A stretch of 13,664 bases of DNA from an uncultured Microbacteriaceae bacterium (GCA_943914115.1 CALUAU010000048.1:1-13664), one strand, 5' to 3'; shown: positions 5,731 through 12,737, counted from the first letter of the stretch. Program-made: numbers and translations. The notes: a model not told the origin generated them from the sequence alone.

Positions 5731-7224
5731 ATGACCACCATTGAAACCCCCGGTGATCTCACCTCGGTGAAAGATCCGTTCGTCGAGAAACTCCAGACGC
5801 AGGCGCTTCACATCGGCGGTGACAATATGGCCGATGTTTACCGCGAGCGCATCGACGAGGCGCTGCGCGACAACAACGCCCTGAACCGTCGCCGCGAGGC
5901 GAATCTCGAGAACGACACCGTCGAGGCGCTGAAAGAGAAGATCGAGCGCTCGGGAGTGGAGTACATCTACTACCAGCTGCCGACGCTGCGCTCGCGCACT
6001 GTCGCCAAGATGGTTCCGGCGAAGCACATTGTTCGCAACCTTGAGAATGGCGTGAAGTTCACTCGCAACGCTCTCATGGATTTCCAGAACGATGTGTTTG
6101 GCAATCCAATTGGTGCTGATATTCACTCCAAAGAGTTTCTCGGCATGCCCGAACCGGAAACCTTCGACGCACTGCCCTGGGACACGCAGGTTGGTCGTAT
6201 CTTCGTTACCGCCTATGAACCAGAGCACCTCACCACAGTGGGTGGGCGTCCGAATGCGCTCGATGCGCGCGCCAACATGAAGCGCACGCACGCGCTCATG
6301 CAAGAGGTTTTTGGTTACACCATGAAGTCGGGTACCGAACCCGAGATGGTGTGGGTTGGTGAATCTATCGCGCCAAAGCTCATTCCCGGATACAACCCCG
6401 CCTACCAGGTGGAATACCTCGAGGGTATGCGCCCGATCTACAAGCGCGTCCACGAGTACGCCACCGCACTCGGGTTCAACATGATCGAGGGGGACTACGA
6501 AGACCGCGGTCAGATCGAGCTCAACTGGATGTTCGACGATATTGAGCTCACCGCCGACCGCCTGGTTACCTACCGGCAGATCTGTTCTCAGGTGGCGCGC
6601 GAGTTCGGTGTTGAAGCCTCATTCATGCCCAAGCCGTTCCTCGGTGAAATGGGCGCTGGCTGCCACCACAACGTCTCACTGTGGGACAAGGACGGCGAAA
6701 ACATCTTCGCTATCCCCGGCGTATCAGAACTGCACCTGTCGCAGCTTGGCCGCTGGGCCATCGGCGGCGTACTCAAACACGCCCCGTCGATGATGCTGGT
6801 GTTTGCATCCACCGTGAACTCGTACAAGCGATTCTGGGACCCCGGCCAGTTTGCACCGGCACGCGCCGACTGGGGGCTTGACGACCGTGCCTCAATGATT
6901 CGTATTTCTGCGAACGGTCGCGCTGAAATCCGAGTTCCCGATGCCTCGGTGAACCCCTATCTTTCGCACGCGCTGATCACCGCCGCCATGGCAGATGGCA
7001 TCGGTAACCGGATTGAACCGCCGGCTGCTGGTGAGGCTGGCCCGGCGCTGCCGCGCACGCTTGGTGAAGCTGTTGATGCGTTCCGCGAGAACGACTTCGC
7101 GTCGCGTCACCTCCCCGACGACATGGCAGAGGTGTTCCTCGAAATGAAGTCAAACGAGTGGGCCCAGTACTGCGGCACCGTCTCGCAGTGGGAGTTCGAC
7201 CAGTATTGGCAGGCGATCCCGTGA
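5731..7224 (+). CDS. Glutamine synthetase-fold gamma-glutamyl-amine ligase
   Basis: A 497-residue ATP-dependent ligase of the glutamine synthetase superfamily. Visible motifs are metal-binding TEPE (E203, E205), GQIE (E263), the ATP/glutamate loop MPKPFLGEMGAGCHHN (299-314), NSYKRF (363-368) and RAEIRVPD (397-404). An N-terminal extension of about 70 residues precedes the beta-grasp region. The Tyr-containing adenylylation loop of housekeeping GlnA is missing near the C-terminus. Together with its place between a P450 and PuuD-type hydrolases, this argues for a catabolic enzyme that joins glutamate to an amine, as PuuA does with putrescine and IpuC with isopropylamine, rather than nitrogen assimilation. 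The ATG has AAGGGAG about 12 bases upstream, a long spacing. The stop overlaps the next start in GTGA (7221-7224), implying translational coupling. The amine substrate is unknown. Confidence 0.88.
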   Translation: MTTIETPGDLTSVKDPFVEKLQTQALHIGGDNMADVYRERIDEALRDNNALNRRREANLENDTVEALKEKIERSGVEYIYYQLPTLRSRTVAKMVPAKHIVRNLENGVKFTRNALMDFQNDVFGNPIGADIHSKEFLGMPEPETFDALPWDTQVGRIFVTAYEPEHLTTVGGRPNALDARANMKRTHALMQEVFGYTMKSGTEPEMVWVGESIAPKLIPGYNPAYQVEYLEGMRPIYKRVHEYATALGFNMIEGDYEDRGQIELNWMFDDIELTADRLVTYRQICSQVAREFGVEASFMPKPFLGEMGAGCHHNVSLWDKDGENIFAIPGVSELHLSQLGRWAIGGVLKHAPSMMLVFASTVNSYKRFWDPGQFAPARADWGLDDRASMIRISANGRAEIRVPDASVNPYLSHALITAAMADGIGNRIEPPAAGEAGPALPRTLGEAVDAFRENDFASRHLPDDMAEVFLEMKSNEWAQYCGTVSQWEFDQYWQAIP

Positions 7225-7955
7225 GTCGAATTCAGGATGGCGAACTGCGGCTCGCATGCATCGATTCGGCCGCAGCGCCGCTGTTTGATCTTTCAACAGA
7301 CGGCGGTAAGACTCGAACCGGATATGAACCCGAGGCTGCTGCACTCGTAGCTGCCGAGCTCGGACTCAAACTGGTTTGGTGCATAATGCCGTGGGACCAG
7401 ATGCTCCCAGCGGTGCAGCGCCACGAGGTTGATGCGGTGTGGTGTGGTCAGGGAATAATTCCCTCACGTCAGCAACAGGTCAACTTCACTCGTCCCTACG
7501 CGGTGTTCAATGAATCGGTGCTGGTACGAGCCGGCGACCCGGCGCGCAGCCCCGAAGACCTGGCCGGCTACCGCGTCGCCGCCATCGCAAATAGCGCCAA
7601 TATGCGGCTGGCCGAAACCTTCCCGGGCGTAGAACTCGTGCCATTCGCCTCATCAGACGATGTGTTTGGCGAGATGATTGAAGCGGTGCGTAACGGCACA
7701 GTTGACGCCATGGTCGATGATGATGTCGTGACAGTGCCGCTCGGAGACGAACCAGAGTTCGACCTGGCGTTCACCGCTGAAACTCGCAACCCCTGGGGCG
7801 TTGGGGTCGCCAAAGACAATCCCGAGCTCCTGGCCGAACTGGATGCGGCTTTGGGGCGAGTGATTGCCGATGGCCGGCTTGAAAAGGTGTGGCAGAAATG
7901 GATGCCGCAATTGCCGTACCCTGCCGAGCCGCTTTTCAACGGAAGACCAAGCTAA
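7221..7955 (+). CDS. Cytosolic solute-binding-protein-fold (SBP_bac_3 type) protein without signal peptide
   Basis: A 244-residue protein, essentially just the mature domain of a type II periplasmic binding protein. Family features are GYEPEAAALVAAELG (34-48), PWDQMLPAV (57-65), DAVWCGQGIIPSR (71-83), VNFTRPY (87-93) and a second-lobe VDAMVDDDV (161-169). Arg83 lines up with the ligand-carboxylate Arg of HisJ/LAO-type proteins and Asp167 with the amine-binding Asp (alignment from memory). No signal peptide, lipobox or membrane segment is possible: the GTG start lies in the overlap GTGA with the ligase stop, and the domain begins at once. No ABC permease or ATPase gene is seen. It should therefore act in the cytosol, perhaps binding an alpha-amino-acid moiety such as a gamma-glutamyl conjugate, as carrier, sensor or diverged enzyme. 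The fold is well supported; the role is not known. Confidence 0.85.
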   Translation: MSRIQDGELRLACIDSAAAPLFDLSTDGGKTRTGYEPEAAALVAAELGLKLVWCIMPWDQMLPAVQRHEVDAVWCGQGIIPSRQQQVNFTRPYAVFNESVLVRAGDPARSPEDLAGYRVAAIANSANMRLAETFPGVELVPFASSDDVFGEMIEAVRNGTVDAMVDDDVVTVPLGDEPEFDLAFTAETRNPWGVGVAKDNPELLAELDAALGRVIADGRLEKVWQKWMPQLPYPAEPLFNGRPS

Positions 7956-8666
7956 ATGGTTGCCGAACAGAAACCACTGATCGCGGTTCCGGCGATGTCG
8001 TCTAGCAAGATCCAGGGACTTCGCTACTCGGGAACGGTCGTTGCGAACGCAGTGCTCGATGCGATTGCTCGGGCCGGCGGGCAGCCCATCGTTTTCTCTC
8101 CACATCATCCTTTTTCGGCGTGGGATGAGATCGACGGTCTGGTGGTGCCCGGGGGTGCCGACGTCAACCCGGCTCGTTATGGGGCGATCGCAGACGAGCA
8201 CGACTGGGCTACCGACTTCGATCAGCAAGACGACGCGGATGCTGCGGCTATCAGCGCCGCTGAGACCCGTGGCATCCCCGCGCTGCTGATCTGTCGAGGC
8301 CTGCAGCTGTGGAACGTTGAACGCGGTGGCACGCTCATTCAACACCTTCCCGAAGAGCCGATTAACCACGTTGGCTCCGAGCACAGTGTGGCTATCGAGC
8401 CATCGAGCCGGCTCGCAGCAGCGCTCCAGGGGCTCACCGAGGCGGAGGTATCGAGTTACCACCACCAGGCAATCGGCGAGCTCGGCAACGGGCTGCGAAT
8501 TGTGGGCCGCTCAACCGATGGCACTGTGGAAGCAGTGGAAGATCCCGACCTGGATATTGTCGCCGTGCAGTGGCACCCCGAAGACCGCGCGAATCGACTT
8601 GCAGTCGATCAGCAGCTGTTCGACTGGGTCGTTGCTCGGGCACGTGCGAGGCGGGAGGGCCGATGA
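7956..8666 (+). CDS. Gamma-glutamyl hydrolase, class I glutamine amidotransferase-like (peptidase C26, PuuD type), copy 1
   Basis: A 236-residue soluble hydrolase. The fold shows the glycine-rich PGGADVNP (65-72), nucleophile elbow ICRGLQLWNV with Cys113, HHQAIGEL, and the catalytic pair in VQWHPED (His207, Glu209), so the triad is complete. E. coli PuuD of this family splits gamma-glutamyl-GABA into glutamate and GABA. Here it would release the oxidised amine product from its glutamyl tag. Its ATG follows the previous stop directly (TAAATG at 7953-7958), with GGAAG about 10 bases upstream, and its own stop overlaps the next start in ATGA. It is clearly a homologue, not a recent duplicate, of the next gene. 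Confidence 0.9.
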   Translation: MVAEQKPLIAVPAMSSSKIQGLRYSGTVVANAVLDAIARAGGQPIVFSPHHPFSAWDEIDGLVVPGGADVNPARYGAIADEHDWATDFDQQDDADAAAISAAETRGIPALLICRGLQLWNVERGGTLIQHLPEEPINHVGSEHSVAIEPSSRLAAALQGLTEAEVSSYHHQAIGELGNGLRIVGRSTDGTVEAVEDPDLDIVAVQWHPEDRANRLAVDQQLFDWVVARARARREGR

Positions 8667-9466
8667 GCGACTGGACAATTGCACTCGAGGACGTACTGCC
8701 GAACCCTCCGTCTGATGGGAGCGCGGGAGTGAACATCGCCGTGGTCGGGCAGCTCAACCTGCCCGACCAGGATGAGGCAACCTATGAACTCCTTCTGTCG
8801 TTCACGCGTACGGCCCTGCAGCAGCTGGCAGATCTAGGCGCCGACTTTACCTTCATCGATGTGGCCGACGATGCGGAGCCGGATTACGAAAGCATTGTGT
8901 CTGCGGACGCGGTGATCATGCTCGGCGGGGGAGACGTTGAGGCTACTCGCTATGGGCATGATGGCCCGGTGCCGAATGAGTATGGGGTCGACCCGCGCTC
9001 GGATAGCCGCCAGCTGCGCGTGATTGCGGAAGCAGTCGCTGCCGACCAAACGATGCTTGCCATCTGCCGAGGATCGCAGCTGTTGAACGTGGCAAGTGGC
9101 GGCTCGCTCATCCCCAACCTCCCCGATGGTGAGCATCGCGGTCTACCGGGCGAACCGATGTTCATTGACGATGTCGTGAATATCGATGTGCAAAGTCCCC
9201 TGGGTGAGATCTACCCCGGAAGAGATCACCTCACGGTGCGTAACGGCCATCATCAGGCGGTTGACAGGGTGGGAGACCACCTCAAAGTTATTGCGCGAGC
9301 ACCGGATGGTGTCATCGAGGGGACGATGCGCACCGACAAACGGTGGATCGTCGGTGTGCAGTGGCATCCGGAGGATCCGGCTGGCCCGCCTGACGACCGT
9401 GCCGCGATCTTCGCGGCGGTTATTGATGAGGTGAAGCGGCGGCGCGCAGCCGTGCCTAGTCTCTGA
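8663..9466 (+). CDS. Gamma-glutamyl hydrolase, class I glutamine amidotransferase-like (peptidase C26, PuuD type), copy 2
   Basis: A 267-residue soluble hydrolase of the same family as the preceding gene. Visible are GGGDVEATRYG, nucleophile elbow AICRGSQLLNVASGGS with Cys135, GHHQAVDRV, and VQWHPED with His235 and Glu237. It differs from copy 1 in its N-terminal region and has about 30 more residues, suggesting a different substrate, such as intermediate against final glutamyl conjugate. The ATG at 8663 overlaps the copy 1 stop (ATGA), with GGGAGGG just upstream; longer in-frame starts inside copy 1 are unlikely. It is the last gene of the plus-strand operon. Its final 11 bases overlap the convergent Cache gene, leaving no intergenic space for a terminator. 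Confidence 0.9.
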   Translation: MSDWTIALEDVLPNPPSDGSAGVNIAVVGQLNLPDQDEATYELLLSFTRTALQQLADLGADFTFIDVADDAEPDYESIVSADAVIMLGGGDVEATRYGHDGPVPNEYGVDPRSDSRQLRVIAEAVAADQTMLAICRGSQLLNVASGGSLIPNLPDGEHRGLPGEPMFIDDVVNIDVQSPLGEIYPGRDHLTVRNGHHQAVDRVGDHLKVIARAPDGVIEGTMRTDKRWIVGVQWHPEDPAGPPDDRAAIFAAVIDEVKRRRAAVPSL

Positions 9467-10181
9467 TCTCGCGGATGACGAGGTTCATGGTTGGCACCGT
9501 AGTCGGGATACTGACCACGGTGTCATCCTTTTCCAGGGTGGCGTTGTCGCCGGGCATGAACTGCGAAGAGTTCACCGCAATAATGCGTCCGGCAGTGTTG
9601 GTCAACGCCATGATGGCCGGGATGTTGCTGACATGCTCGAAAAAGAGCCGCTCGATTTTTGCCACCGGGATGTCTGCGGTCGCAACTCCGATAAACCTCT
9701 CCGCGACGATCAGCGGCTGGCTAAATGTGACGATGAAACCATCAACACCGAGGAAGTCGATATAGGGCCCCGCAAACTTGGGTTGGCCGCTACTGGCGGG
9801 CACCGAGTACCAGGGCAGCGGTTTGAAATCGTAGTACTGGGGAGATTTCGGGTCGTAAACGAATCCGTATGGCTCGATGCCCTCGCTACCGTGCACCCAC
9901 CACTGACAGATTTGATCGGATGCGATCATTCGGTCGGGGTTGAAAACGAACCCGGCACCATCAGTGATTGGGTGGCGGGCCAAGAACTGTTCGCTCAGTG
10001 CGCGCAGGTCTGCAATCTGTTCGGGCGAAAAAGGCGCCACCCGGTATCCCGGTTCTTGCAGGGTGATCATGCCACGGTAACTCTCGGCAAGCGCAATCAG
10101 GTCGTTGTGAACGGCGTTCACGGTGTCTGCGAGCACGGCTTGCAGGCGTTGGAGCTGTGAGTTTTGTGTCAGATCGGTCAC
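9456..10181 (-). CDS. Soluble Cache (PDC/dCache-like) sensor-domain protein
   Basis: A 241-residue protein with a helical N-terminus (5-35) followed by a Cache-type fold: GAGFVFNPDR (75-84), YYDFKPLPWYSV (116-127), GPYIDFLGVDGFIVTFSQPL (138-157), FIGVATADIPV (163-173). Cache domains normally lie outside the membrane in chemoreceptors and kinases. This one has no signal peptide, membrane helix or output domain and must be cytosolic. Y117, W124, Y125, Y140, D142 and D170 follow the spacing of the amino-acid-binding dCache motif known from Pseudomonas PctA (recalled numbering), but the carboxylate-binding Arg is Leu122. That points to an amine ligand. The GTG start is one base from the GntR stop, with AAGGGA upstream, so the two are co-translated and may work together. 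A ligand-binding partner or enzyme role is also possible. Confidence 0.78.
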   Translation of the reverse strand: MTDLTQNSQLQRLQAVLADTVNAVHNDLIALAESYRGMITLQEPGYRVAPFSPEQIADLRALSEQFLARHPITDGAGFVFNPDRMIASDQICQWWVHGSEGIEPYGFVYDPKSPQYYDFKPLPWYSVPASSGQPKFAGPYIDFLGVDGFIVTFSQPLIVAERFIGVATADIPVAKIERLFFEHVSNIPAIMALTNTAGRIIAVNSSQFMPGDNATLEKDDTVVSIPTTVPTMNLVIREIRD

Positions 10182-10182
10182 A

Positions 10183-10992
10183 TTAATTCCCTTCGGCGCT
10201 GTGCGTCATTGCCAGCGTGAGTTTTTCGTCGATCAAGTGGTATGAGTCTTGTTGGATTCGTTCGATAGTGCGCGACTCTGCGGCATCCCCATCGCGGGCT
10301 TCGATGGCATCGATTATCTGGTGCAGCGAATCGGAGATCGCTTCGACGTTGCGCTGTCTCGATATTGGGGTCCAGAGTAGATCAGCGATCTCGAGTTGCA
10401 GCGGCAGCTCAAGCGCGAGTAGGCGCCGTGACTGCGCGGCTACGGTGAGTTCGAGCCAGAAACGGCTGTGCACTCGCGCCTGCTGATCGGTCGACACTGC
10501 ATGCCGCAGTTCGTCAGCCAAGTGACGGAGCCGCTCGCAGTTGTCATCACTACTGCGCGTGGCGGCGATTCTTGCACACATACCGCTGATAGCGCTGCGC
10601 TGGTCGCCGATATCTCGCAGGTCAGCGACCGAATAGGTGTCGAGTTTTGCGGATACCGCATCGCGGGACGAGACGGGCGTGTCAACCACGAATGTTCCGC
10701 CGTTTCGGCCCCGACGGGTCTCGACGAGCCCCCGGTCGCGCAGCTGCGCGAGTGCTTCACGAAGTGTGGCCGGTGAGACGCCGAAGGATTCTGACATTTC
10801 GGCTTCGCTCGGTAGTCGATCGCCAGTTTGAATGATACCGATTGCGATGGAGTCATGCAGCCGGCTCACGACCGCCTCTACCCGATCTACTGCGGGAAGG
10901 GCACGGTAGATGTGCTGGTCGAGTGCCCCGCTCGCGGTGGGCAGTTTGATGGCTGCTGTTGGCGGGTGCGCCGGATCAAGCTCTGTACCCAC
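10183..10992 (-). CDS. GntR-family transcriptional regulator, FadR/FCD subfamily
   Basis: A 269-residue repressor-type protein. Residues 35-103 form the winged helix-turn-helix, with GDRLPSEAEMSESFGVSPATLREALAQLRDRGLVETRRGRNGGTF split as recognition helix SPATLREAL (73-81) and wing GRNGGTF (95-101). Residues 115-260 form the all-helical FCD ligand domain. Of the usual FCD metal-binding His set, candidates are seen in RVHSRF and SLHQII, but the last His looks replaced. The GTG at 10990-10992 follows GAGGGAA. A 34-residue N-terminal extension precedes the HTH. Located in a two-gene operon with the Cache protein, it likely controls the P450, reductase and permease promoters, as PipR does beside pipA in mycobacteria (recalled). 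The effector would be the amine, its glutamyl conjugate or a product; this is inference. Confidence 0.92.
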   Translation of the reverse strand: MGTELDPAHPPTAAIKLPTASGALDQHIYRALPAVDRVEAVVSRLHDSIAIGIIQTGDRLPSEAEMSESFGVSPATLREALAQLRDRGLVETRRGRNGGTFVVDTPVSSRDAVSAKLDTYSVADLRDIGDQRSAISGMCARIAATRSSDDNCERLRHLADELRHAVSTDQQARVHSRFWLELTVAAQSRRLLALELPLQLEIADLLWTPISRQRNVEAISDSLHQIIDAIEARDGDAAESRTIERIQQDSYHLIDEKLTLAMTHSAEGN

Positions 10993-11054
10993 TGCGTTCC
11001 CTCAAATCTTTGGCTGCAATCGAATGCCTGGTCTCACATCACTCTACAAATAGC

Positions 11055-11087
11055 TTGTGGGGCCGTGAAAGTTTCACGGCCCCACAA
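11055..11087 (-). terminator. Perfect 33-base palindrome, probable terminator of permease 2
   Basis: TTGTGGGGCCGTGAAA (11055-11070) and its exact reverse complement (11072-11087) flank one central base. It starts 17 bases after the permease 2 stop on the minus strand. Only a short T run (TATTTG) follows, which is common for GC-rich hosts. It separates the permease from the GntR-Cache pair, whose promoter must lie in 10993-11054; no clear -35/-10 boxes could be picked there. Confidence 0.7.
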
Positions 11088-11103
11088 TAACCACGCCCAG
11101 TCG

Positions 11104-12594
11104 CTACCGTTTACGCCGCTTTGCCTCGACGATGCGGATCAGCTCTTCTTCAGCGTCTGGGCCGGGTTTCACGCCGCCCGGGATACCGACGAAGAAGATC
11201 AGACCGGCAAGCCACCACAGGCCGAATACCACCCAGGGTTCGATGCCCAGCTGTGCCGGCATGAACGGCAGGTAGAGGGCGGTGAGGAACGCGGTGATGA
11301 GTGCCGACACCACACCGATCACGATGCCGAAGTTGCCGCTACCGCCGATGCGCAGCGGACGCTCCATGTTGGGTTCGCGGCGGCGCAGGATCACGAACGA
11401 AATCGACACGATCAGGTAGGCGATTACGATCATTGGCGAGCCTGCATCCACAATCCAGGTCAGCGCCTTCGAGCCGAAGAACGGCGCGAGCGTGGCGATA
11501 CCGCCGAGCACCAGCAGCGCGTTGACGGGGGTGCGGGTGCGCGGGTGCAGCACACCGAGCCAGCGCGGCAGCATGCCCGACTGTGCGAGCGAGTAGATGA
11601 GTCGCGAGGCACCCATCTGCAGCGAGTTCCACGAGGTGAGAATACCGGCGATACCGGCAGCCACCATCATGTTGGCGAAGAACTGGTTGCCGAATAGTGC
11701 GCCCATAGCGTCGGCCGCGGGGAGGTTCGAGTCGGCAAGGGCGGCGTCGTCGAGCGCGAGCGAAACGGTGAGCACGATGAGGATGTACCACACGGCCGCG
11801 ATTGCTACCGAGATGAACGAGATACGGCCCACCTTGCGCGGCGGAAGGTTCACTTCTTCGGCGGTCTGCGGAATGACGTCGAACCCAACGAACATAAACG
11901 GCACAACCACGAGCACCGCGAAGAATCCGACCTGGCCGTTGACGAACATCGGTTCAAGATTGGCGGGGCTACCGCCGGTGAAAGCACCGATGAGCTGCAG
12001 CGCACCGATGGCGAACAAGAACAGCACCACGAACATCTGGAAACCACCGGCGACCTTCACGCCGAGGATGTTGATGATGGTGATCACGATCGCCATGACC
12101 GAGCCCACCAGCGCCCAGATGAGGTACACCTCAGATTCGTTAATGGTCCACAGGTGGATCTGCTCGAGGTCAACCACGTACCCAATCGCGCGGGGGAGAG
12201 CCACGGCTTCAAAGGCCACCACGGTCGCGTAACCACCGGTAATCGCCCACGAACCGATGAACGACCAGCGCGGCCCGAGCGCGCGCATGATGTAGTTGTG
12301 CTCACCACCGGCCTTCGGCATCGCGGCCACGAGCTCTGAGTAGACGAGCGCCACGATGGCCATCATCAGACCACCGATGAGAAACGCTCCGGCGGCGCCG
12401 AACGAACCGGCGCTGGTGATCCAGTCGCCGACCAAGGTTACCCAGCCGAAACCGACCATGGCGCCGACGCCGAGGGTCAGGGTGCTGAGAGCACCGAGCG
12501 AACGGTTGAAGCCTGGGTTATTGCCGTGCGTGTCTGACGCCGGTGCTGCTGACTTCGAGGGAGATGTGGACATCTTTGTCTCGCGATCTGTCAT
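11104..12594 (-). CDS. APC-superfamily amino acid permease (permease 2)
   Basis: A 496-residue membrane protein with about twelve hydrophobic segments between residues 36 and 475. GVGAMVGFGWVTLVGDWI (42-59) with the unwound-helix glycines and MPKAGGEHNYIMRALG (92-107) after segment 2 are typical of bacterial APC amino acid transporters. It is not close to permease 1: the N-terminal helices and loops differ, so the two probably take different substrates, such as the amine and a product or glutamate-related compound. The N-terminus is Ser/Thr/Ala-rich and cytosolic, and the C-terminus is Lys/Arg-rich. The start is uncertain: neither ATG 12592-12594 nor the in-frame ATG seven codons later has a strong ribosome site. 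Transcribed alone, it ends at the palindrome 11055-11087 and is divergent from the methionine aminopeptidase. Confidence 0.9.
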   Translation of the reverse strand: MTDRETKMSTSPSKSAAPASDTHGNNPGFNRSLGALSTLTLGVGAMVGFGWVTLVGDWITSAGSFGAAGAFLIGGLMMAIVALVYSELVAAMPKAGGEHNYIMRALGPRWSFIGSWAITGGYATVVAFEAVALPRAIGYVVDLEQIHLWTINESEVYLIWALVGSVMAIVITIINILGVKVAGGFQMFVVLFLFAIGALQLIGAFTGGSPANLEPMFVNGQVGFFAVLVVVPFMFVGFDVIPQTAEEVNLPPRKVGRISFISVAIAAVWYILIVLTVSLALDDAALADSNLPAADAMGALFGNQFFANMMVAAGIAGILTSWNSLQMGASRLIYSLAQSGMLPRWLGVLHPRTRTPVNALLVLGGIATLAPFFGSKALTWIVDAGSPMIVIAYLIVSISFVILRRREPNMERPLRIGGSGNFGIVIGVVSALITAFLTALYLPFMPAQLGIEPWVVFGLWWLAGLIFFVGIPGGVKPGPDAEEELIRIVEAKRRKR

Positions 12595-12737
12595 AGATGA
12601 ATGAATAACTGAGCGTTACTTGGGTAGAACCTAGCAATATGCTGACAGTCGCGCAACATTATTGTGATGTTGCTCTAAGATGCGAAAACGATTCATTTTC
12701 TACGGGAATAGGCGTCTGCGCGTACGCTAGAGGAGTT
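12595..12737. promoter_or_regulatory. Divergent promoter region of permease 2 and map
   Basis: An AT-rich stretch of 143 bases. GCAACAT (12653-12659) and ATGTTGC (12667-12673) form a 7-bp dyad with 7-base spacer, about 60 bases from the permease start and 65 from map. The GCAAC/GTTGC half-sites also occur, inverted in order, in the P450 promoter region. A possible map -10 box is TACGCT at 12723-12728. Confidence 0.45.

Noticed and set aside
7158..7220. Upstream in-frame start that would add 21 residues to the solute-binding-type protein, possibly a signal peptide
   Set aside because: The added residues are mixed and not hydrophobic, overlap the ligase coding end, and have no ribosome site; the GTGA overlap is a typical coupled start.
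5731..7224. Housekeeping glnA for nitrogen assimilation
   Set aside because: No adenylylation loop, and operon partners are a P450 and gamma-glutamyl hydrolases rather than glnE or nitrogen-regulation genes.
7221..7955. Subunit of an ABC amino acid importer
   Set aside because: No export signal, and no ABC permease or ATPase gene anywhere in the window.
8570..8662. Longer start for hydrolase copy 2 inside copy 1
   Set aside because: It would give a 93-base overlap with an Arg-rich nonhomologous extension; ATG 8663 has a good ribosome site and the ATGA overlap.
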